DNA from: Verrucomicrobiia bacterium | GTDB lineage: Bacteria; Verrucomicrobiota; Verrucomicrobiia; Limisphaerales; DSYF01 | Assembly: GCA_035765895.1 (NCBI GenBank) | Contig: DASTWL010000052.1 | Coordinates: 1-44,069 of the forward strand | DNA length: 44,069 nucleotides | Reading direction: 5' to 3' | Shown here: positions 1-7,304 of the stretch, piece by piece | Position numbering within the stretch: position 1 is the first letter of the stretch | How the letters are laid out: each line of letters starts with the position of its first letter | Notes under the pieces: model-generated | Database searches by the model: none | The model's input: only the letters and a program-made list of their open reading frames with translations | What the model was told of the DNA's origin: nothing | Made by a program: the position numbers and the translations under genes

Positions 1-723
1 GATGCCGATGCCGCCGCCGATGCTGAAAAACTCCAGCTGGTGCCGCGCCTTCAGTTTCTCAACCAGCGGAATGACCTTGCGCACGGCCAGCTCGAACGGC
101 TTCACGTCCGTGAGCTGCGAGCCAATGTGCATCTGCACGCCGCGCAGCCGGATGTTCTTCAGCCGGCTGGCGCGCTGGTAAACGCCCTCCACCTTTTCAA
201 ACGCGATGCCGAATTTGTTCTCGTAGGTGCCGGTGGTGATCTTGGCGTGCGTGCCAGCGTCCACGTTCGGATTGATGCGCACGGCCACCGGCGCGACCTT
301 TTTGAGGCGTGCGGCCACCTGGTTGATGCGGCGCAATTCGGGTTCGCTCTCGACGTTGAAGGAATAAACGCCTTTGCGCAGGGCGAATTCGATTTCCGCC
401 TCCGTTTTGCCGACACCGGCAAAGACGCACTGGCGTGGGTCGCCCCCGGCGGCGATGACGCGTTGCAATTCCCCGGCGCTGACGATGTCGAAGCCGCCGC
501 CCAGGTCTGCGAGCGTGCGCAGGATGGCGAGGTTGGAATTCGACTTCATGGCGTAGCACACCAGGTGATCCACGCCGGCCATGGCGCGATCGAGCTTCTG
601 GAAATGATCCGTGAGCGTGGCCTGGGAATAAATGTAAAGCGGCGTGCCGAACTGCTTCACGAGCGATTCAACGGAAATTCCTTCGCAATACAGTTTGTTG
701 CCGACGTAACGAAAACTATGCAT
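1..723 (-). CDS. lysA: Diaminopimelate decarboxylase, N-terminal part (cut by window edge)
   Basis: This is the first 241 codons of a fold-type III PLP decarboxylase that converts meso-diaminopimelate to L-lysine, the last step of lysine synthesis. The protein opens MHSFRYVGNKLYCEGISVES, and the barrel shows the PLP-lysine motif YAMKSN (K60), the HIGSQ motif at 199-203 and the glycine-rich phosphate-binding GGGIGI at 236-241. The frame is open to base 1, so the C-terminal substrate-binding half lies outside the window. The ATG at 723 is chosen because family similarity starts within a few residues of it. The related arginine/ornithine decarboxylases share the fold, but the length and motif spacing of this half fit LysA. 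A terminator for the upstream gene separates it from that gene, so it probably has its own promoter. Confidence 0.93.
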   Translation of the reverse strand, partial: MHSFRYVGNKLYCEGISVESLVKQFGTPLYIYSQATLTDHFQKLDRAMAGVDHLVCYAMKSNSNLAILRTLADLGGGFDIVSAGELQRVIAAGGDPRQCVFAGVGKTEAEIEFALRKGVYSFNVESEPELRRINQVAARLKKVAPVAVRINPNVDAGTHAKITTGTYENKFGIAFEKVEGVYQRASRLKNIRLRGVQMHIGSQLTDVKPFELAVRKVIPLVEKLKARHQLEFFSIGGGIGI

Positions 724-760
724 GGGCGCGCAGTGTAGGGGCGAAGCCTCCGCTGCCAAT

Positions 761-789
761 AAAAAACCCGCCGGGAGGCCGGCGGGTTT
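761..789 (-). terminator. Rho-independent terminator after the small exported protein gene
   Basis: An 11-bp perfect stem (764-774 pairs with 779-789) with a 4-nt loop. On the minus strand it is followed directly by a T run. It lies 17 nt past the stop codon of the gene ending at 806 and before lysA, so it should end the squalene synthase/exported protein transcript. Confidence 0.85.
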
Positions 790-805
790 CGGAAAGCGGG
801 GCGGG

Positions 806-1345
806 CTATTCAGCCAGGATCTTGGCGCGCCGTTCGTGGTATTCCATCGGCGTGATCCGGTCAGCCTTGTAGAGCTGGAGCAGGGTTTCAAGGCGCTCTT
901 CCTTGGTGGCGCTGATCGGCAGGGGCGGCGCCGTCATGATCGCCGGAGCCGGCACCTCGGCGGGCAATGACGCCGCCGTGCCGGAGGCGGCCGGGGCCGG
1001 GGCGGACTCGGCCGGAGGCGGCGTGCTGGTTAAAGCCTCCCGCAAGGCCGCCCGTAAACGGGCTGTCTGGGCATCGTCCTGGGCTGCGGGCGGAGCCACG
1101 GCGCCTTCCTGGGTCACCACCACCGGAGCCGCGGCCGGTGACTCAGACGTCGGGGCGGGTGTTGCCGGGCGTGCGGCGGGCGCGGCCGCTTGGGCCGGGG
1201 CCGCAGGTTTGTTCATTTCCTCCATTTTTTGGTGGAGCGCCTCGCGGAGCTTTGCGTCGGTGGCGGTGTCGGCCGCGGAGGCTTTCAAAGCCACGAGGCT
1301 GAACGCCACGGCACCACAGGCGAGGAGGGTTTTGGACATTTGCAT
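806..1345 (-). CDS. Small exported Ala/Pro-rich protein with SHOCT-like C-terminus
   Basis: This 179-residue protein has a signal peptide (MSKTLLACGAVAFSLVALKA followed by SAADT). A low-complexity Ala/Pro-rich middle of about 110 residues follows. The last 32 residues (KEERLETLLQLYKADRITPM, then EYHERRAKILAE) resemble the short SHOCT-type helical module, which usually reads L..L..LY..G.IT..EY...K..LL. It is probably exported to the periplasm or cell surface; no enzymatic motif is visible. It starts 24 nt after the squalene/phytoene synthase stop codon and is followed by a strong terminator, so the two genes are likely co-transcribed. Start choice is ambiguous between ATG 1345 and ATG 1339; the second gives the cleaner signal peptide. 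The function is unknown. Confidence 0.7.
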   Translation of the reverse strand: MQMSKTLLACGAVAFSLVALKASAADTATDAKLREALHQKMEEMNKPAAPAQAAAPAARPATPAPTSESPAAAPVVVTQEGAVAPPAAQDDAQTARLRAALREALTSTPPPAESAPAPAASGTAASLPAEVPAPAIMTAPPLPISATKEERLETLLQLYKADRITPMEYHERRAKILAE

Positions 1346-1369
1346 GCGATTTTTCTAAGCCAAATCAAG

Positions 1370-2497
1370 TTATGAAGCAACAGCTTTCCCGGCGGGGGCG
1401 GGCGGGCGCCATTGGTTTCGGAACAAGCCCGGGAAGGGCACGCGCAGCAGGCTGCGCACGAGAATGCCCCGCACTTCGGCCCGGGACACTTTGATGCGCC
1501 GGCCGGCGTCCAGCACGGGGCCGGTGCGCAACTGTGCCACCGTCCGGACGCCAATCAGGATGGGCCAGGCGCAGGCGAGGCGCACGCGCCACTGGCCGGC
1601 GGGCAGGGTATTGGTGTAATTCCAGCCTGCGGCCAGATGCGCCGTGGCGAGGTCCAGCAAATCGTCATAAACCGGGCGAAACACAGCTTCATTTTTGGTG
1701 TGCACCAAATCAGCCGCACGCAGCCCCACCCGTTTGAGCCGCTCCGTCGGGAGGTAGCAGCGGCCCTGCCGCAAATCTCGTGGCAGGTCGCGCAGGATGT
1801 TCACGAGCTGAAGGCCTTTCCCGAACCGGACGCCGTCGGTCAGCAATTGCGCGTCGTCCAGCGGCGCACCAGGAAACAAATGCGCGCGGCACATCTTCGT
1901 CCAGAACTCGCCCACGCAACCGGCCACGCGGTAGGTGTAGTCGTCCAGTTCGGCGTCGGTTTGGAGGGCGATGATTTGCTGGGGCAACCCACCCCTGACC
2001 CCTCCCAGGAGGGGAACTGTGTTGTTGGACGCTCCGGACATGTAGCTCCCCTCCTTGGAGGGGCTGGGGGTGGGTGTTCCAACGGTTTGCCTCGCCACTC
2101 CGCCAAACCGCATCAAATCCATTTCCTGTCCGCTGGTGATGGTGTCAATCACCGTGCGAACCAAGTTCAGATCTTCGGCGGACAGCGTTTGCAAAAGGGC
2201 CAGACTGTCCTCGACCCGTTCGAGCAGCGTCCGTTCGGCGGGCGAACCTTGGTGCACGGCGATGGCGCTGAAGCTGATCGGTTCACGCTGGTGGCCAAAA
2301 ATCCGCGCCCGCAACCGCGCCAGCGCATTCAGCCGTTCTTGCAGTGGCAGGATTTCCGTGTCGGCAATCGTGTCCGTGGTGCGCGCGAGCAGGTAGGCCA
2401 GGCCGATTTGCGGCCGCACGGCGCGCGGCAGCACCCGCAACGTCAGGTAGAACGAGCGCGAGGTTTGCTTGAGCAATTCCTGGAGTGATCCAGTCAT
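1370..2497 (-). CDS. Squalene/phytoene synthase family protein with in-frame insertion
   Basis: A trans-isoprenyl diphosphate synthase of the squalene/phytoene class, which joins two prenyl diphosphates head to head (C30 for sterol or hopanoid precursors, or C40 for carotenoids). Both Mg-binding Asp motifs are present: DTIAD (42-46) and DLPRD (237-241) within NILRDLPRDLRQGRCYLP. The stretch LDDYTYRVAGCVGEFW favours a squalene-synthase-like member. The protein has 375 residues. About 30 of them (roughly 141-170, PTPSPSKEGS ... PLLGGVRGG) are not family sequence: they are the translation of an 89-bp palindromic element lying between MDLMRF and LQTDAELDDY, two blocks that normally sit close together. 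The frame is kept across it, so the enzyme may still work with a surface loop there. The product (squalene, dehydrosqualene or phytoene) cannot be decided from sequence. Confidence 0.88.
   Translation of the reverse strand: MTGSLQELLKQTSRSFYLTLRVLPRAVRPQIGLAYLLARTTDTIADTEILPLQERLNALARLRARIFGHQREPISFSAIAVHQGSPAERTLLERVEDSLALLQTLSAEDLNLVRTVIDTITSGQEMDLMRFGGVARQTVGTPTPSPSKEGSYMSGASNNTVPLLGGVRGGLPQQIIALQTDAELDDYTYRVAGCVGEFWTKMCRAHLFPGAPLDDAQLLTDGVRFGKGLQLVNILRDLPRDLRQGRCYLPTERLKRVGLRAADLVHTKNEAVFRPVYDDLLDLATAHLAAGWNYTNTLPAGQWRVRLACAWPILIGVRTVAQLRTGPVLDAGRRIKVSRAEVRGILVRSLLRVPFPGLFRNQWRPPAPAGKAVAS
1987..2075. repeat. Palindromic protein-coding insertion element, copy 1 (in squalene synthase)
   Basis: Two 32-nt arms (1987-2018 and 2044-2075) are inverted repeats differing at 5 positions, around a 25-nt variable spacer. 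Each arm carries the core CCCCTCC.AGGAGGGG, itself a palindrome. Read on the gene strand it encodes PTPSPSKEGS, a variable linker, then PLLGGVRGG. The same arms occur twice in gatB at the far end of the window. Relative to gene direction the two slightly different arm types are in the opposite order here, so this copy is inverted with respect to those. Confidence 0.9.
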
Positions 2498-2542
2498 TCT
2501 GATTGGGCAACGGCTTTTATTTTGCTGTCCCGCAGGGACAAC

Positions 2543-2587
2543 GGAGATTAGCCAGACACGAAGTGTCTGGTCACGCCAAGAAGAGAA
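2543..2587. repeat. Hairpin repeat fragment, third partial copy
   Basis: This stretch (GAGATTAGCCAGACACGAAG onward through CACGCCAAGAAGA) matches 3462-3505 almost perfectly and contains the hairpin CCAGACACGAAGTGTCTGG at 2552-2570. A second short hairpin TGTCCCGCAGGGACA lies just before it at 2526-2540. It looks like an extra partial copy of the hairpin cluster that also occurs at 2660 and 3446. Confidence 0.75.
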
Positions 2588-2659
2588 TTCAACTTGAAGG
2601 GACGCTTGGAGGCAACTGCCATCAGCATTTCCTCCATCCCCTGGACAGGCGGGATTTAT

Positions 2660-2965
2660 GTCGCGAAGCGACTCCGGAAATTAGCCAGACACGGAGTGTC
2701 TGGTAACAGTAAGAACGTTATTCGTCCTGAAGGGACGGTGGAAATGGGCGCATTGACAATGGATGGTTCCGCCGTCCCGTTGGGACGGGAGGGTTTTTAT
2801 GGTCGTTACCAGCCACCTTGTGGCTGGCTAATTTCCGATTGTGCCTTTGGCACGAACATGTTTGCGGAAGGCCGGCGCGTGACCCTTGACCGCCGCGGTT
2901 CCGGACGTTGGCTTGCGCCGGGCGGGCTTGGGCGTTCGGGTTTTGGCGGCGGGGTTCATTTCAAA
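2660..2965. repeat. Hairpin-rich direct repeat, left copy (downstream of the RAYT gene)
   Basis: Six short perfect or near-perfect hairpins in fixed order: GTCGCGAAGCGAC (2660-2672), CCAGACACGGAGTGTCTGG (2685-2703), CGTCCTGAAGGGACG (2723-2737), CCGTCCCGTTGGGACGG (2772-2788), CCAGCCACCTTGTGGCTGG (2809-2827) and GTGCCTTTGGCAC (2841-2853). About 110 bp without hairpins follow, holding a 43-codon frame on the minus strand. The same series in the same order recurs at 3446-3754. Similarity is strongest over the last 200 bp. This is consistent with a REP/BIME-like unit associated with the transposase between the copies. Confidence 0.85.
2828..2959 (-). CDS. 43-residue basic hypothetical peptide, copy 1
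   Basis: A short ATG-to-TAG frame inside the left direct repeat encodes a Lys/Arg/Ala/Pro-rich peptide starting MNPAAKTRTPKPARRKP and ending FRKHVRAKGTIGN. The right repeat encodes the same length with four substitutions (N2K, T18A, S19V and T21A). The frame and both ends survive in each copy even though the DNA flanking the stop has a 3-nt length difference. It might be a true small protein, the tail of a former gene carried along by the repeat, or a by-product of conserved repeat DNA. Two copies are too few to prove selection on the protein. No recognised family. Confidence 0.3.
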   Translation of the reverse strand: MNPAAKTRTPKPARRKPTSGTAAVKGHAPAFRKHVRAKGTIGN

Positions 2966-2988
2966 ATCCGGAAGGATGCTCGGATATG

Positions 2989-3435
2989 TCACCACAAATA
3001 AGCTTCATCGTAGTCCACGTGGTGTTTTTGAAGAAAAGCCACATACTCCTCCTGAAAGGTCTTTGTCCGGTGATGCTCCATCTGGCTGGCGATGTATTCC
3101 CTTACCGCGTCACAATTGGAAACACTCACCGTGAATGCGCCATAACCTGGCTGCCACGCGAAGTTTTTCACCCCAATGGTTTCGTGAATCCAGCGTGATG
3201 AGGTTTGCTTGATGTCTTGAACAAACGAGGCAAGGGCGTGTGTCGCGCGTAAACCGACCAGCAAATGAACATGGTCAGCCGTTCCACCGACCGCTTCGGG
3301 GATTCCCTCCGCTGTGCGAACCAGACCGCCGAGATATTCATGCAAACGGCCTCGCCATGCGTCGTTGATGAACGGATGCCGGTCCTTTGTGCTGAACACG
3401 ATGTGGTAGTGCAGGCTTAAATGCGTGGATGGCAT
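2989..3435 (-). CDS. REP-associated tyrosine transposase (RAYT), IS200/IS605 Y1 family
   Basis: A 148-residue Y1 HUH single-strand transposase, the TnpA_REP type linked to REP/BIME repeats. The metal-binding HUH motif is H55-V-H57 in TADHVHLLVGL. The likely nucleophile is Y114 in VREYIASQMEHH. The N-terminal HYHIVFSTKDRHPFI matches the usual opening strand of the fold. The size is typical and the frame is intact. The gene sits between two hairpin-rich direct repeats, the context expected of RAYT genes, which are thought to process or spread REP hairpins in single-stranded DNA rather than move as classical IS elements. No TnpB partner is present. ATG 3435 places the conserved opening strand at the N terminus. 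Confidence 0.92.
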   Translation of the reverse strand: MPSTHLSLHYHIVFSTKDRHPFINDAWRGRLHEYLGGLVRTAEGIPEAVGGTADHVHLLVGLRATHALASFVQDIKQTSSRWIHETIGVKNFAWQPGYGAFTVSVSNCDAVREYIASQMEHHRTKTFQEEYVAFLQKHHVDYDEAYLW

Positions 3436-3445
3436 ACCTGTTTGT

Positions 3446-3754
3446 GTCGCGGAGCGACTCGGGAGATTAGCCAGACACGAAGTGTCTGGTCACGCCAAGA
3501 AGAAAAAACGTCCTGAAAGGACGGTGGGAGTTTGAGACGGATACAACGATGGTTCCGCCGTCCCGCTGGGACGGGAGGATGTTTATGGTCGTTACCAGCC
3601 ACCTTGTGGCTGGCTGCTAATTTCCGATTGTGCCTTTGGCACGAACATGTTTGCGGAAGGCCGGCGCGTGACCCTTGACCGCCACGGCTCCAACCGCCGG
3701 CTTGCGCCGGGCGGGCTTGGGCGTTCGGGTTTTGGCGGCGGGTTTCATTTCAAA
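3446..3754. repeat. Hairpin-rich direct repeat, right copy (upstream of the RAYT gene)
   Basis: The second copy of the six-hairpin series: GTCGCGGAGCGAC (3446-3458), CCAGACACGAAGTGTCTGG (3471-3489), CGTCCTGAAAGGACG (3509-3523), CCGTCCCGCTGGGACGG (3558-3574), CCAGCCACCTTGTGGCTGG (3595-3613) and GTGCCTTTGGCAC (3630-3642). Changes against the left copy lie mainly in loops, or are such that stems still pair (for example GAAGGGACG versus GAAAGGACG), which suggests the hairpins matter. The copy ends just after TTCATTTCAAA, as the left one does. The stretch 3436-3822 is otherwise non-coding apart from the 43-codon frame. Confidence 0.85.
3617..3748 (-). CDS. 43-residue basic hypothetical peptide, copy 2
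   Basis: The counterpart of the frame at 2828-2959 in the right direct repeat. It starts MKPAAKTRTPKPARRKP and shares the C-terminal half (VKGHAPAFRKHVRAKGTIGN) exactly. It lies between the putative nuclease gene and the transposase gene, all on the minus strand. The same caution applies: it may be a small protein or a passenger fragment of the repeat. The highly basic composition would suit nucleic-acid binding, but that is only a guess. Confidence 0.3.
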   Translation of the reverse strand: MKPAAKTRTPKPARRKPAVGAVAVKGHAPAFRKHVRAKGTIGN

Positions 3755-3822
3755 TCAAACAACGAGCACGCCGCCGCATTGAGCAGTTTGTTCGATATGT
3801 CCGCCGACATTGGTGTCAGGTG

Positions 3823-5109
3823 TTAATCCGCATCTGGGACTTTTTCTTCGTAATCTTCCAATACCTTGTCGGAAAGATGCCCAAGGTATTGTTGCCCGAG
3901 CAGGTCTGCAACTCTGTCGTATGAAAGATAAGTGCAGGTGTCTGATAAGGCTCCTCCTTCAAGAAGTGCAAAAACTGGCCTTCGGATTTCTTGAAAGACT
4001 TTTTCTTGCCGCGAAGCGGGAGCAACAATGTGCAGTTTGATTTTTAGATTTGGCTGCATCGCAAGCAGGTCCGCCATGCGAAGGATTCCTGAATACACCG
4101 AGGTCGTGTGTTCAACTTCAAATGCCCGCACAATTGACCGTCCTTTGAGCCATAGAACGTCAATTTGCTCAATCGTCTTCATCGTAGCGCGGTCGAACCC
4201 GGCCGGAAGATTCTCAAGCAACACGCCTGGCTCCGGTTTCCATTTGGTAAGAACCCTGGTCCGATCAGCCCGCGGCAGCCAAATTTGGAAACCCATCTGC
4301 GAGCCAATCTCAGCCAATGCAGCTTGCATTTGGAGCGATTCCCGCAGTGCGTTTGCATCTACTTGCCCGGTCTTTTCAATTTCAGCATTTTGCGGGACGG
4401 TTACAGTTACTTCCTTATCCGCTCTCTTGACGGTGTCCTCGGGGTTCCAAAGCTCCATCATGGAATACAAGAACGCGGATAATGTTCGCGCAGATCCCTC
4501 GACGCCCAGCGCGCGAATCCCTTCGCGAATCAGCACGTTGCTGTGCGCAATGCGGTTTCCAATCGAGGCGGAATTCCAATCGAAAGGCAGTTTCAGATCG
4601 AGAAATTCGATTTGGGCTTTCCGGTGCTTGAGCGAAATCGCCGAAAGATTTTCAACGGGGTCATAAGCTGCAAGCAGTGCGTTAAGCACATTCCCGCTTT
4701 CACCGGTAAGCCTGTTTTTCCCGTCCGCGTTTTCAACATAAAGTTCATCAATCAATGTGGCCTTACGATCCGCTTTGCTTTCCTTGAAAATGGCGTCAAC
4801 TAAACGCGCCAGTTTTTGATCTGAATGGAGAATGTTGAACAATTTCCGCCAGACGTTCTGCGGCACCATTACTTTGGCGACAACTTCACTGCCTTTAGGT
4901 TTGCCCTTTGCACAGAAATCAAGAATGCGGATAATTTCGTCGCAAGTTTCATCTGGAATCTCGCCGTGTCCTTGTGCAAGCACTTGCTCGGACCAGAATT
5001 GTTGAAATGCGGCGCTTTGCCTCTGCCAAATCATATCCTTGGCAACTGAATCATAACTTTGGAGGAACCTCGAAACGAGGTCTTGCATCAAAGGTTTGTT
5101 CATAAACAT
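3823..5109 (-). CDS. Uncharacterised protein with PD-(D/E)XK-like C-terminal region
   Basis: A 428-residue protein, AT-richer than its neighbours (about half GC by eye), which suggests horizontal acquisition. Residues 1-250 form a helical region with no motif recognised. The C-terminal part has a pattern like a restriction-endonuclease fold: E267 in LAEIGSQMGF, then D317 in IDVLWLKG, then E331-V-E333 in AFEVEHTTSVYSGILRM. In this arrangement E333 would take the place of the usual Lys. Members with an FEVEHT block occur as orphan proteins in many bacteria as far as I recall, but I cannot name the family with confidence. The ATG at 5109 comes 1 nt after the argH stop (TGA-A-ATG), so it is probably expressed from the argH transcript; ATG 5103 is an alternative. 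Downstream is the RAYT repeat patch. A nuclease or defence role is inference. Confidence 0.6.
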   Translation of the reverse strand: MFMNKPLMQDLVSRFLQSYDSVAKDMIWQRQSAAFQQFWSEQVLAQGHGEIPDETCDEIIRILDFCAKGKPKGSEVVAKVMVPQNVWRKLFNILHSDQKLARLVDAIFKESKADRKATLIDELYVENADGKNRLTGESGNVLNALLAAYDPVENLSAISLKHRKAQIEFLDLKLPFDWNSASIGNRIAHSNVLIREGIRALGVEGSARTLSAFLYSMMELWNPEDTVKRADKEVTVTVPQNAEIEKTGQVDANALRESLQMQAALAEIGSQMGFQIWLPRADRTRVLTKWKPEPGVLLENLPAGFDRATMKTIEQIDVLWLKGRSIVRAFEVEHTTSVYSGILRMADLLAMQPNLKIKLHIVAPASRQEKVFQEIRRPVFALLEGGALSDTCTYLSYDRVADLLGQQYLGHLSDKVLEDYEEKVPDAD

Positions 5110-5110
5110 T

Positions 5111-6505
5111 TCACCGAAGCAGTTCCCGCCACCTTGCCAGTTGCTTCGCCACTTCCTTCGTTCCCGGAGCGCCGGTCAGGTTTCGTTTTGCCATCGCGCG
5201 TTGCAGCTTGAAGATGCCGAGCGCATCGCGGCCAAAGGTTTTGTCGATGGCTTGCAGTTCCGCGAACTTGAGTTGATCCAGCGGTTTGCCCGTCTTCTCG
5301 CTGTGCGCGACGACGGCGCCCACGACGTGATGCGCCTGCCGGAACGCCATGCCGCGCCGCACGAGGTAATCCGCGAGGTCGGTGGCGAGCAATTGCGGGT
5401 CGCGCGCGGCGGCGGCGCAGGCGGCGGCGTTCACCTTCGTGTTCGCCAGCATCGCGGCCATCAGCCGGACGCTCGCCCTCACGGTGTCCGCCGTGTCGAA
5501 CAGCCGTTCCTTGTCTTCCTGCAAGTCGCGATTGTAGGTCATCGGCAGGCCCTTCAGCAGTGTTAGCAGCGCAACAAGATTGCCGATGACGCGGCCGGAC
5601 TTGCCGCGCGTGAGTTCGGCTACATCCGGATTCCGCTTCTGCGGCATGAGCGACGAACCGGTCGTGTAGGCGTCGGCGATCTTGATGAAGTTGAACTCCG
5701 CGCCCGCCCAGAGAATGACGTCCTCTGCGAGCCGCGACAGGTGCACAGCGATGAGCGCGGCGGCAGCGCAGAATTCCACGAGGAAATCCCGGTCGCTGAC
5801 GCCGTCCATCGAATTCTGCGTGACGCGCGGCTTGCCCTGCGCATCCACGAAGCCAAGCAACTTAGCGACGAACTCACGATTAAGCGGCAGCGTGGAACCG
5901 GCAATCGCGCCGGAACCGAGCGGACAGACGTTCGCGCGTTCGGCGCAATCAGCCAGCCGCGTGAAGTCGCGTTGCAACATCTCGACGTAGGCGAGCAGGT
6001 GATGCGCGAAATAGACCGGCTGCGCCCGTTGCAGATGCGTGTAACCGGGGATGATGACGTCGGCATTCTTTGCGCCGAGCTGCACGAACGATTTCTGGAG
6101 CTGCCGCAACTCGCCTTGCAATGCGGCGATCTCGTCACGCAGCCAGAGCCGCATGTCGAGCGCAACCTGGTCGTTGCGCGAGCGGGCGGTGTGCAGCTTC
6201 GCGCCGGCGGGCACGCGCTTCGTCAGTTCCGCCTCGATGTTCATGTGGACGTCTTCGAGTTCCGGCTTCCATTTGAATTTCCCGGCGGCGATCTCGGCAG
6301 CGATTTGCTTGAGGCCGCGCGTGATGGCGGCGAGTTCGGCCGGCTTCAACACGCCGATCTTCCGGAGCATGGTGGCGTGCGCGATGGAGCCGCGGATGTC
6401 GTGCTGCCACAACCGCCAGTCGAAGGAGATGGATTCCGAGAATGCGGCGACATCGGCGGCCGGACCGCCGGAGAACCGTCCACTGCGCGAGACAACCCGT
6501 TTCAT
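5111..6505 (-). CDS. argH: Argininosuccinate lyase
   Basis: Cleaves argininosuccinate to arginine and fumarate, the last step of arginine synthesis, as a cytosolic homotetramer of the fumarase/aspartase superfamily. The three conserved regions are all visible: TARSRNDQ (107-114), GYTHLQRAQP with H157, and the signature loop GSSLMPQKRNPDVAE (283-297), which supplies the catalytic Ser. The length of 464 residues is normal. The start at ATG 6505 gives the usual short N-terminal arm before SGGPAADVAAFSESISFD, where most homologues have an R/KF motif followed by a similar stretch. No other arginine gene is adjacent. The downstream nuclease-like gene begins 1 nt after the stop codon. The zeta-toxin-like gene upstream ends about 50 nt before argH and may share its transcript. 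Confidence 0.97.
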   Translation of the reverse strand: MKRVVSRSGRFSGGPAADVAAFSESISFDWRLWQHDIRGSIAHATMLRKIGVLKPAELAAITRGLKQIAAEIAAGKFKWKPELEDVHMNIEAELTKRVPAGAKLHTARSRNDQVALDMRLWLRDEIAALQGELRQLQKSFVQLGAKNADVIIPGYTHLQRAQPVYFAHHLLAYVEMLQRDFTRLADCAERANVCPLGSGAIAGSTLPLNREFVAKLLGFVDAQGKPRVTQNSMDGVSDRDFLVEFCAAAALIAVHLSRLAEDVILWAGAEFNFIKIADAYTTGSSLMPQKRNPDVAELTRGKSGRVIGNLVALLTLLKGLPMTYNRDLQEDKERLFDTADTVRASVRLMAAMLANTKVNAAACAAAARDPQLLATDLADYLVRRGMAFRQAHHVVGAVVAHSEKTGKPLDQLKFAELQAIDKTFGRDALGIFKLQRAMAKRNLTGAPGTKEVAKQLARWRELLR

Positions 6506-6554
6506 GGCCCGAATGTATCGGTGGAAACGCGTGGGGTCACGTGGGAAACGGGAT

Positions 6555-7304
6555 TCAGGAAGTCCGCGTGACCTTGTCCCAAACAGCCCGCTTGAACCAT
6601 GCAGGCATCTGATCGGTCTTCATTTCGAGCATGTGGCCGTCAGTGATCTCGGCCAGCCAGGTTCGATCCTGATCGTGGGTGGAATTGTCGAAAATGTAGG
6701 CGCGATTTGTGTAGGCGATGGCATCCCTCAACAAATTCAATGAGCGCGCATAACGGCTGACAATTTTGTCTTCAGGCACCGGGTGGCCACCGAGCCGGAC
6801 GCGGTTGCGAACGCGCGAAACATTAATCTCCGGATCATCGGTCGCGATGTAGTAAAGATACGTGCGATAGCCCAGACGCTGGGCGGTTTTCAGAATTTCC
6901 ACTTTGTCGGTTGAGGACATCACTGTTTCGAAGGTGAATGAAATTCTCCCGGCCAATAATTTTCTTCGCAGAAAATCAGCCAGCACCGAGGCGAGATATG
7001 GGTTGGCGGCACCGCTGCCGAACGAGAGGCTGTTCCCGGAAGTATCGAGGGCTGCACCGAATGCGGATATCGGCGCGCGCTGAAGCAGCGAGGAATTTCG
7101 CAGAAACGAAGTCACTTCCGCCGGCTCAGCCGACACGTGGTAACTCGTCAGGTCCAAGGAGCCGGTGACGCGAAGTTCCTGCTCGATCTCGTCGGGGTTG
7201 ATGTAAACGCCGAGGAGCGCGGGAGGCAGGACCGTTTTGAGGGTGCTTTTTCCCGAGCCGTTCGGCCCGGCGAACATGCGCAGACGTGGCGTTGGGTCGC
7301 TCAC
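6555..7304 (-). CDS. Zeta-toxin-like P-loop kinase/ATPase
   Basis: A 249-residue P-loop protein of the zeta toxin/AAA_33 type. Walker A is GPNGSGKST (13-21), followed by the substrate-side Asp in YINPDEIEQ and the block ISFTFETVMSS that typifies chromosomal zeta-like proteins. True zeta toxins phosphorylate UDP-N-acetylglucosamine and so poison cell-wall synthesis; whether this one does is unknown. It starts with GTG, overlapping the upstream small gene by 4 nt (GTGA), a toxin-antitoxin-like arrangement. The partner does not look like classical epsilon antitoxin, so this belongs to the looser group of zeta-like pairs, some of which may not be toxic. Confidence 0.85.
   Translation of the reverse strand: MSDPTPRLRMFAGPNGSGKSTLKTVLPPALLGVYINPDEIEQELRVTGSLDLTSYHVSAEPAEVTSFLRNSSLLQRAPISAFGAALDTSGNSLSFGSGAANPYLASVLADFLRRKLLAGRISFTFETVMSSTDKVEILKTAQRLGYRTYLYYIATDDPEINVSRVRNRVRLGGHPVPEDKIVSRYARSLNLLRDAIAYTNRAYIFDNSTHDQDRTWLAEITDGHMLEMKTDQMPAWFKRAVWDKVTRTS

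Noticed and set aside
2526-3642. Possible CRISPR-like array
   Set aside because: The repeats are different short hairpins, each occurring two or three times, without regular spacers or cas genes.
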